Assembly (NCBI RefSeq): GCF_964656455.1
Contig: NC_135715.1
Location: 149,227,935-149,291,934 of the forward strand
DNA: 64,000 nt
Origin: Halichoerus grypus
Lineage: Eukaryota > Chordata > Mammalia > Carnivora > Phocidae
Reading direction: 5' to 3'
Part shown: piece after piece, positions 58,141-64,000 of the stretch
Numbering within the stretch: the stretch's first letter is position 1
Layout of the letters: each line of letters begins with the position of its first letter
The notes under the pieces: generated by a model
What the model was told of the DNA's origin: nothing
The model's database searches: none
What the model saw: the letters and a program-made list of their open reading frames with translations, nothing else
Made by a program: the position numbers and the translations under genes

Positions 58141-60189
58141 CTGGGCTTGTTGAGTTTGCTATTTACATTTTACATACAACATGATTCCTTTAAGATGTGC
58201 CTATAACAATGTCAAACTTTAAATCAATTTAATAAAAATACTTAGCCAGTCAGATGTTTTGTCTTCATGACACCAAACATCTGGGAGAACTGCATTTTGG
58301 ACTGATGTGACCTGACACTTTAAGTATCATGGCATAAGCCTGGTCAATCAATATATTAGCTGAACTGATTGTTTGTATCTAGTTCCCAATTAACGTTTCT
58401 ATATGTGAATCAAGTTGTTCTGTCTAATATCTATGTTTGAACTTCAACTATTTTAGAACTTCTAAAGAGCTGGTTGACATTTGAATAAAATACCAGAAGC
58501 TTGGTGAACCTAGGTTACAGAAAGATTTATTTTACTAAGTGATCCTATGAATATCCTCTTTGAACTTGAGGATGAAATGACCAACCTGGTTTCCTACAGA
58601 AGTTTTGATTTTGATTTTGAATTGCTTGGAATAATGAATTCCAATACTACCAATAATTACACCAATAATGTAATGATTCATAAGATGTTCTTCCTCATAC
58701 ATCTTATTCCTGAGAGCCACAACTTGTCCATTCCTCTTGATCATTCCTTAATGAGGATAAAGCACATTTGCTCACCATCCCCCCTATAAAAATAACTGAA
58801 GTACTTGCAGATGTTCTCCTCCAAGATATCATCTTCTAGATGCATTGTGTAGAGAATCTGTTTTAGTTTTCAACTTAAAACTTATTTTGTCATTATCAAA
58901 ATGTGAAATATGTTTGGCTAGATGCATAGGACAAAATGAATAATTATGGTTATGTAGTCACTTTGTTTTAGGGTTATTGGAGGAAGCTTGCATGCAAATA
59001 ATTAAAGATTGGAGACTGGAAATGGGAAGAAAGTTTAGTCTAGTTACAGTGAGTTGTGATAATGAAAACTGCTATTTATTATGTATTTATATTGTACACA
59101 TTAAAAAAGACATCTAAAAAATTAGGACATGGAATTTCAAAAGGGCTAAAAGAACTGTCCAACCAAAAAAAGGAACTATCTGCACCAGAATTCAAATTTG
59201 GGTCTGTTTCTCTTAAAAATCCATGCATTTTCCAATACACAATATTGTCACTATACCAAAAAGTTCAAAGGGGACATGATCTCATATAAAACCCACATTT
59301 ATTTGAACCATTTTGTAAAGTTTTAAAAAGATTGTTTTAAAATTGGGATATTTCACATAAGATCTAGATTTTCTGATTTCTCTAAGAGAACATTCACCCC
59401 ACTAGCAACATTCACCCCACAATTAGCAAACTAAAAATAGTTTCTGCCTCCCTTTAAAGTAGTCATATACTATCCAGTTTGCCCCAGTCTCCACCATACA
59501 CTATTACCACCCTATCAATGTGTGTGATTGTCTATTGTCGTATGAAAATATTAAATAATATGTCATTAGATTACCAGAATAATGCCCAGTCTAATTAAGA
59601 CATTGCATGATTTGCACACATAAAAAATGTGACACAGAGGCAGTGTTAGTTTGCCATAATATCCAGATGGAACACATGATGCTAACATATGAAAATCTTT
59701 CCACTCAAAATAATGTGGTCACACAGCCAACATGCTCTTCTTTCCCTATAAGGCTATGACACATATACATCTGTCACCCAGCTGTGTAATCCAGATTTGC
59801 TAAAAATAAGAGATGCTATTTTCAAATAAAGAAGTCTTAACAACATTAATTTTTTAGATAAATGTTTTGAGCCAGACAAATTCTGTATCAGATGCCAAAC
59901 CATATCCTCTCAATCCATTATGATTTTGCCATGAATCCAGAGGGTTACATGGCATCATAAATTAAGATATGTTTTACGTAGTCTTTCCCTTAATAGGCCT
60001 TATAAAAAGATAACTTAGTCTCATAAATACTTGGCAGGATAGTCTAGTTGTAGGAGGTAGTAGCGCCATATAACTTTGAACTTGCAGAGTTCCAAGAAGC
60101 AAAACTATTGGCTGGAGAACTCACACAAAAGCAAAAGGGGTAACAAATGGTATTTGATATTTTATTTATTTGTCTGTTTGTTCACAAGT
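58141..60189. other. Unassigned non-coding sequence
   Basis: AT-rich. One small tandem duplication, 'acattcaccccactagca' at 59390-59407 followed directly by a 20-bp variant at 59408-59427. No interspersed repeat named. Confidence 0.5.
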
Positions 60190-60793
60190 TTTACTGTGTA
60201 CCTACTATGTCCTAGACACTGGCCCAGGCATGATAGATACCATGTTAAAAAAAATAGACATGGCCCTTGTTCTCATGCAGCTTGCACTCTAGTGGAAGGA
60301 AAAAGCACTAATCATGGAATTACATGTAAAAATGTTTTCTGGAAAATGCTACTTAAAAGGAAATTTGATCTGGAGAGAGGTAGCCTCCATGAGGAAATGA
60401 CGTTTTGCACTGAAATATGAAGGACAAGTAGGAGTTAACTATGTGAGCAAAAGATGGATAAACATGTTGTTAGGCAGAGGAAATTGCATATATAAATGGC
60501 CTGTAGTGGGATACAGCATAGTGAATATAAAGAAACTGAAAGAATTTTTTTATTGCTGGGCAGAGAGCAGAGCTGAGTGTGAAATGAGGATGGGGATATG
60601 GAGAGGAGCCAGACTATGCAATGCTTTGTTTACCATGTTAATGAGTTAGCTCACATAAATGGGAAGCTATTGAAGAGTATAAACTAATTGATTTATGTTA
60701 TGAAAAGATCACTCTATCACATGAAGAAGTGATTTGAAGGAAGCTACACCAGATGTAGGTAGACAAGCTAGCAGACCACTATGGTTACTGACT
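60190..60793 (+). repeat. Ancient interspersed repeat (unnamed), 5' part
   Basis: 'acctactatgtcctagacac', 'catggcccttgttctcatgc', 'agcttgcactctagtggaag', 'catgaggaaatgacgttttg', 'gaggacaag'-like text, 'gagccagactatgcaatgct', 'gggaagctattgaagagtat' and 'gaaaagatcactctatcaca'. This is the same long non-coding mammal-wide family as at 33735-34345. The frames at 60076-60420 and 60443-60649 are by-products. Confidence 0.5.
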
Positions 60794-61350
60794 ATATTAG
60801 TTATTTATGGCTGTGTACCAAATGTTGCTCAAACGTGACTTAAAACACCAAACACCTATTATCTCACAGATTCCATGGATCAGAAATGGGGGTAAGCTTA
60901 GTCAGGTTCTGTGCCTTTAGCTCTTTTATATGTGGCAAAGAAGGTGTCCAGAGCTGCAGTCATCTCAAGGCTCCGCTGAAGGATGATCCACTTCCAAGCC
61001 CACTCATGTAGTTGATGGCAGAATTCAGTTCCTCATAGGCTGTTGGATGAGGGTCTCAGCTGGCCCTTGACCAGCCATCTTCCTCAGCTCCTTGCCACTG
61101 TAGGCCAACTCACAATATAGAATCTGGCTTTCATCAGCACAAACAAGTGAGAGAGTCAGAGAATAGGAACAAGATGGAAACCCAAGTAATTTTGTAACTT
61201 ACTCTCAGAAGAGATATTCCATCCCACTTTTGCCATATTCTATTCATTAGTCAATAGATTCAGCCCAATTCAAGGGTAGGAGAATATATAAGCACATAAA
61301 TACCTGGAGGCAGAAATCCTTGGGAGCCATCTCAGATGTTGCCTAACACA
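60794..61350 (-). mobile_element. MaLR-like LTR, antisense
   Basis: Starts 'tattagttatttatggctgt' (complement of the 'aataactaata' LTR 3' end), then 'gctgcagtcatctcaaggct', 'gatgagggtctcagctggcc', 'tgccatattctattcattag'. It appears to be the same LTR type as 23080-23728 in opposite orientation. It interrupts the ancient repeat around it. Confidence 0.55.
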
Positions 61351-61364
61351 TTGAGTAAGAGAAA

Positions 61365-61455
61365 GTGGTAGCTTGGATTATGAAGGGATGGAGATAAGTG
61401 TGTGTATTCAAGAGGTATTTATTTAAAGAAAAAAAATCAAATGAATCTGGTGATA
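61365..61455 (+). repeat. Ancient interspersed repeat, middle piece
   Basis: 'agcttggattatgaagggat', 'ggagataagtgtgtgtattc' and 'aagaggtatttatttaaaga' continue the family seen at 60190-60793, so the two flanking LTRs inserted into it. Confidence 0.4.
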
Positions 61456-61457
61456 GA

Positions 61458-61859
61458 TTTATGGGCTGAACTGTGACCTTACCAAAATTCATATGTTGGA
61501 GCCCTTACCCCCTAGCAGCTCAGATGTGATTATATTCAGAGATAGGGCCTTTAAAGGGGGTGATTAAGTTAAAATGAAGCTATTATGATGGGCCCTAGTG
61601 TACTCTCTGGTATCCTTATAAGAAGAGGAAATTTGGACACACAGACACCAGGAATACACACACACAGAGGAATGGCCATGTGAGGCTATAGTGACTTGGT
61701 GGCCATCTGCAAGCCAAGAAGTGTTGTCTCAGGAGAAAGCAGACCTACAGACATCTTGATCTTAATCTTGGACTTCTAGCCTCCAGAACTGTGAGAAAAT
61801 ATGTTGCTTAAGACACCTAGTCTGAATTTTGTTATGGCAGCCTTAGCAAACTAATACAA
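61458..61859 (+). mobile_element. MLT1-type LTR (ERVL-MaLR), solo
   Basis: Near complete: 'gctgaactgtgaccttacca', 'aaattcatatgttggagccc', 'gtatccttataagaagagga', 'aatttggacacacagacacc', 'ggccatctgcaagccaag', 'ttggacttctagcctccaga', 'actgtgagaaaatatg' and 'ccttagcaaactaataca'. It carries an ACAC expansion near 61656. No retroviral genes adjoin it. Confidence 0.88.
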
Positions 61860-61999
61860 TTGTCAACTCTGGAAGATGAGGGAAATGGAAATGTCAACAA
61901 TTTTTGCTAAGCTATTTAACTGTAGGAATGGTGGTGCTTCACACCAATAGGAAATCCTAAAAGAGGACCAAATTTATACAGCTTTTTGTTTTTTTGTGA
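61860..61999. other. Unassigned spacer
   Basis: No feature recognised beyond possible remnants of the ancient repeat. Confidence 0.4.
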
Positions 62000-62800
62000 A
62001 ACAAATATTTATTTAACTAATATGTGCTGGGTACTATTCTATGCCTCCAGAATAGAGCAGAGATAAAGCAAGAGTCACTGCTTTCACTGAGCTTATGTTC
62101 CATGTAATGTGTGGGTCTGCAATTCAAGACATCTGAGATAGAAACAAACATTTATGAATCATCTGATTAAGGTAATAATTAAAGCCATAGGTGAGCATGA
62201 GATGCATAGGTGGAGAGTGGAAAGTAAACAACCACAACAAAACCCAAGCCGAGAAATAAATCTTGATGCACTCCAACAATGAAGGCTAGGTACAGGGGAA
62301 TGAACTTATGCAGGAGATAGGGGAAGAGGAGGAGAGTAGGGAAAAAAAAACATGTTTCACATAAGCCAAGGGAGGAGTGTTTCAAAGAGGAAGAAGTGGT
62401 CAACAGAGTGGAATGCTGGTGAAAGCTCAAATAAAATGAGAGATGTGTGTCAGATTTAGTGCCATAGTGGTCATTTGTAAACTTGGTGAAAGCTGGCTGG
62501 GTGGAGGGTCAATACTGAAGAGGTGAAAGTAAGAGGTGAGGAAATAAAGATAAGAACAGTCACCTCTTCCAAGAAAGGTATGTATGGATGGGCAGATAAA
62601 AAGAAGGAGCCAAGGGAGGAAGAGGGTCAATCTATACACACACACAAAGGTTAACAAATCAGATGAGGTAGCAAGGAAGAAGAGCATAAGACCCAAAGCA
62701 TATATGATAGGAAGGATTAGCCCCAGACAGTAAGAGGGGTAGCTTCTTCACTATGAGATGTAGGTGGTTTGTAGGTTTGGTATGAGGAGGAGGCCATATG
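62000..62800 (+). repeat. Ancient interspersed repeat, second copy or continuation
   Basis: 'aatatgtgctgggtactatt' and 'cactgagcttatgttccatg' restart the family. Then 'gaatgctggtgaaagctcaa', 'ataaaatgagagatgtgtgt', 'ggtcatttgtaaacttggtg' and 'cacctcttccaagaaaggt' give later parts. GA-rich and non-coding. Confidence 0.45.
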
Positions 62801-62804
62801 TATA

Positions 62805-63065
62805 GTGGTCAGAGACATAGGCTCAAATCGGAATGCTGATCATCTGAATGAGAACCCGACTCTGTCATTTGCTAGTTGCGTGACTATGGGCAAATGACTT
62901 AAACTTCCTTTATTTCAGTTTTCTCATCTATAAAATGGTCATGAAAATAATATCTGTTTCCTAAGGTTGTTATAATTATTAAATTAGTCAATATATGTAA
63001 AGTTTTAAAGACTAGTTCCTGGCATATAATAAGCATTAGGCAAGCATTTATCACTACTATTATCT
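62805..63065 (+). repeat. MIR SINE, near full length
   Basis: 'gagaacccgactctgtcatt', 'tgctagttgcgtgactatgg', 'gcaaatgacttaaacttcct', 'cagttttctcatctataaaa', 'taaggttgttataattatta', 'agttcctggcatataataag', 'cattaggcaagcatttatc'. Head, CORE and tail are all recognisable. Confidence 0.88.
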
Positions 63066-63069
63066 CTCT

Positions 63070-63600
63070 AAACTGGAACTAAGCCAATCTACTGAGGGTA
63101 AGGATGGAAGGAGAGGGTGGGAGTTTTGGGGACAGTAGAAAGGGGTGGAGATAGGCACTGCTGAGAGTGGGGAAGTAGGAGATGTAGTTGGACTGTCTGG
63201 CAATGTCGACAGCCCTATAAGGTTGGGATTGTGAATTTGTCATAGATTCAAGCTGCTCTGTTATGTGAACTTTTAGGCAGTTTTTAGCTATTTGGGGACA
63301 GCAGCAGAGAAAATAAATATTTGAATACAACCACACTGGCTTTGCCCAACAGACTGGTATGACAAAAAGACAATAGGGCAAGGAGTTCCAGTTTATCAGC
63401 AGAAAACTGTGTTTCATGGACATCAGGCTGGATAAAGAGAGGCATAAAGGAATGAGATAGATGATGGATTTGGAGAAAGTAGAAAGGTCTCTTTTGCAAG
63501 AGCCACAGGTAATAACAACAAGGGAACATCTTGCTTGTCAAGATAAATGTCTTTTGGCTCTGATTTAAACTTACTTTGTATCAGTTAAAATAGGATTTAA
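63070..63600. other. Unassigned, possible continuation of the ancient repeat
   Basis: GA-rich sequence. Overlapping minus-strand frames of 114 and 85 codons (63079-63541) arise in it and have no domain. Confidence 0.4.
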
Positions 63601-63609
63601 TGTTATCCA

Positions 63610-64000
63610 AACACTACTGGTGTGAGGTGATGTCACCAAAATGGTGGCATAAAAGACCCCAGCCTCTGCCTCCTCACAAAGATCAACAATTAGACCAGTG
63701 CCCAGCAACAAAAGCAGCTCTGGGAGAGCTCTGGAGTCCATTTAAGAAGCAACACATTGAAACAAAAAACCTGAGAATAACCACACCAAAAGAGAAGAAA
63801 GGCAGATTCATTTTGCCTGCACCATCCCATCTGACTAGCCAGCATTGCTCAGTGCCGCGAGGGAACTCCCCAGCTAGAAAGAGTTCCCTTTACCAGGAAA
63901 AAAGAGTGGGGTGAGCAACCAGCTTCCTCAGCCTTTGAGGGCACTGCACAAAGATCCTGCTTGGTTTCACCCTGCCCAGACCAGCCAAGCTGAGACATAT
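63610..64000 (+). mobile_element. Old L1 5' end, running off the window
   Basis: 'aaaatggtggcataaaagac' resembles the 'aagatggcggcgtagaagga' start of old L1 elements. It is followed by 'ccccagcctctgcctcctca', 'caaaagcagctctgggagag', 'aagcaacacattgaaacaaa' and 'gagcaaccagcttcctcagc'. This is the L1 5' UTR in sense. A 104-codon frame (63600-63914) lies inside it and is not ORF1. The rest of the element is outside the window. Confidence 0.65.

Noticed and set aside
63600..63914. 104-codon frame near the window end
   Set aside because: It lies within an old L1 5' UTR and does not read as L1 ORF1.
1..64000. A protein-coding gene or dedicated multi-gene system in the window
   Set aside because: No exon series, CpG island, conserved domain or RNA gene could be supported. 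The open frames found are L1, tandem-repeat or chance frames. Distant exons of an intron-rich gene cannot be excluded from sequence alone.

Overview
The window is mammalian nuclear DNA from a carnivore, most likely a non-canid caniform (bear, seal or mustelid group). This rests on 17 copies of the carnivore tRNA-derived SINE: a 'GCCTGGGTGGCTCAGTTGG' head, a CT-rich stretch, then (AAATA)n and an A tail. They match the general arctoid form, not the canid SINEC_Cf or felid forms as I recall them. Two L1 3' ends also carry the carnivore-type 3' UTR. Outside the repeats the DNA is AT-rich and packed with short stops. I see no protein-coding gene, no RNA gene, no CpG island and no CRISPR. The only recognisable protein-coding remnants are the C-terminal ends of L1 ORF2. 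I read the window as intergenic or deep intronic sequence.

Layout. 0-1.7 kb: L1 3' UTR remnant, a MaLR-like LTR, an antisense L1 ORF2 fragment and a SINE. 1.7-9.7 kb: mostly unassigned sequence with an L2, a second L1 3' UTR remnant and two SINEs. 9.76-11.23 kb: a GC-rich minisatellite of about 56 units of 26/27 bp, with internal higher-order duplications; this is the most distinctive feature. 11.2-20.6 kb: unassigned DNA, a back-to-back SINE pair sharing a triplicated target site, two A/T-rich tracts flanked by direct repeats, an L2 and a MIR. 20.6-21.4 kb: a young-looking L1 3' end with a 24-bp target-site duplication. 22.6-23.7 kb: two MaLR LTRs and a perfect 14-bp hairpin. 24-33 kb: old L1 3' ends and unassigned DNA. 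33.4-45.3 kb: a SINE-dense block with ten SINEs and an old L1 broken by two hAT elements and a SINE. 45.7-57 kb: MIR, L2, old L1, a second young-type L1 fragment (minus strand) and unassigned DNA. 57-64 kb: SINE, MIRs, an ancient repeat broken by two MaLR LTRs, and the 5' end of an old L1 running off the window.

Nothing here works as an operon or pathway. The content is a layered history: ancient L2/MIR/hAT/MaLR/L1M remnants, then carnivore SINEs and L1, with tandem-repeat expansion on top. Family names come from my knowledge of consensus sequences, not from a search; boundaries are good to about 10-30 bp, except where target-site duplications fix them.
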